Origin: Lachnospiraceae bacterium
GTDB taxonomy: Bacteria > Bacillota > Clostridia > Lachnospirales > Lachnospiraceae
Direction of reading: 5' to 3'
Length of the DNA: 6,250 nt
Assembly (NCBI GenBank): GCA_017404585.1
Contig: JAFRCB010000342.1
Location: 1 to 6,250 of the forward strand
A program made the position numbers and the translations under genes. The notes beneath the pieces were generated by a model. The model saw nothing but the letters and a program-made list of their open reading frames with translations. It made no database searches and had not been told where the DNA came from. Positions 5,772 through 6,250 of the stretch are shown here, in pieces (position 1 is the first letter of the stretch; every line of letters starts with the position of its first letter).

Positions 5772-6250
5772 TTATTCATCATCGAAAGTTTCCAGAGGTA
5801 TTGTATCCTCCCAGACCTTGTGAGTCGCAGGGAAGAAGCCGCCAAAGCCGAGATCCTCCGCCGTCACGTGACATACATCCGCCGAGGAACAGAAAAGCTT
5901 CAGGCGTATCCTTGTAGCCCGATTCGGCCTGTCCGGGAGGTCCGGCAGATCCATCATGCACTTGCGGCGTTTCTTCTCATCGAGTGAGCTCAGGATAAAA
6001 ATGAGTTCCCGCTTGTCATCAAGAATGAACTCTACTTCATTGGCTGCATCGAACCAATTGCTGCCCGCGGTTATGAGCGGTATATACATGGCTTTTCCCC
6101 TGACCAGCATGTCCATGCCTATACTCATTCTGACCAGGTCTTCGCTCATATAGATCTTGCCCTTAAGAGCATGCGTCTCCATATGTTCATAGGCTGCATA
6201 GCAGGCTCCCTTTACAAAGAGATTATCTCCGTAAAACACCTTGGCAGCCC
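5772..6250 (-). CDS. C-terminal part of a large actin/Hsp70-like protein, 5' end outside the window
   Basis: The reading frame is open to the right edge, and 159 codons before the stop at 5772 are visible. The codon at 6239-6237 is GTG but is not the start: the frame continues upstream as Ala-Ala-Lys. The first visible stretch, VFYGDNLFVKGACYAA, resembles the end of an actin/Hsp70-type nucleotide-binding domain, where a conserved glycine-rich turn leads into a helix with a GA-x-AA pattern. The following 120 residues look like a beta-rich C-terminal domain (VEFILDDKRELIFILSS, then RIRLKLFCSS, then DLGFGGFFPATHKVWEDTI). I associate this combination with uncharacterised Lachnospiraceae proteins, possibly the DUF5716 family, but could not check. 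No signal or membrane segment lies in the visible part. It is followed at 16 bp by the TPR gene, which suggests the two products work together. Confidence is high for the gene and low for the function. Confidence 0.85.
   Translation of the reverse strand, partial: AAKVFYGDNLFVKGACYAAYEHMETHALKGKIYMSEDLVRMSIGMDMLVRGKAMYIPLITAGSNWFDAANEVEFILDDKRELIFILSSLDEKKRRKCMMDLPDLPDRPNRATRIRLKLFCSSADVCHVTAEDLGFGGFFPATHKVWEDTIPLETFDDE

Overview
The window reads as a stretch of chromosome from an anaerobic Firmicute of class Clostridia, most likely a Lachnospiraceae relative. The grounds are the PurA and PurB sequence types, a TPR protein and an actin/Hsp70-like protein fragment of a kind I associate with that family, and strong AGGAG-type ribosome binding sites. 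This taxonomic call is by recognition, not by a search. Every supported gene is on the minus strand, so the window is transcribed from high coordinates to low.

In order of transcription: (1) 6250-5772, the C-terminal part of a large uncharacterised protein resembling an actin/Hsp70-like ATPase; its start lies outside the window. (2) 5755-4964, a 263-residue TPR-repeat protein, 16 bp behind it and probably in the same operon. (3) 4963-4627, a 337-bp gap without protein genes but full of structure. It holds a small hairpin just after the TPR gene, a roughly 150-nt rod-like imperfect hairpin with a central bubble that I interpret as a 6S RNA (regulator of RNA polymerase), and a putative purB promoter overlapped by a 12-bp-arm inverted repeat. 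(4) 4626-3175 purB and 3125-1851 purA, the enzymes of AMP synthesis from IMP. (5) 1815-979, a secreted lipoprotein of unknown function, 35 bp behind purA. (6) A clear intrinsic terminator at 946-920. (7) 842-27, a HAD-type phosphatase anchored to the membrane by two N-terminal helices. (8) The first three codons of another gene at 9-1, with its own ribosome binding site.

Functionally, purB and purA form the adenylate branch of purine synthesis: PurA joins aspartate to IMP using GTP, and PurB releases fumarate to give AMP. PurB also acts earlier, on SAICAR. The lipoprotein appears to be the last gene of this unit because the terminator follows it directly. Placing a 6S-like RNA immediately before the AMP genes would put a growth-state regulator of RNA polymerase next to a nucleotide-supply operon.

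The most interesting items are the 6S-like RNA, the inverted repeat over the purB promoter, and the uncharacterised TPR and actin-like pair. The proteins of known family look intact. I saw no insertion sequence, CRISPR array, tRNA or rRNA.
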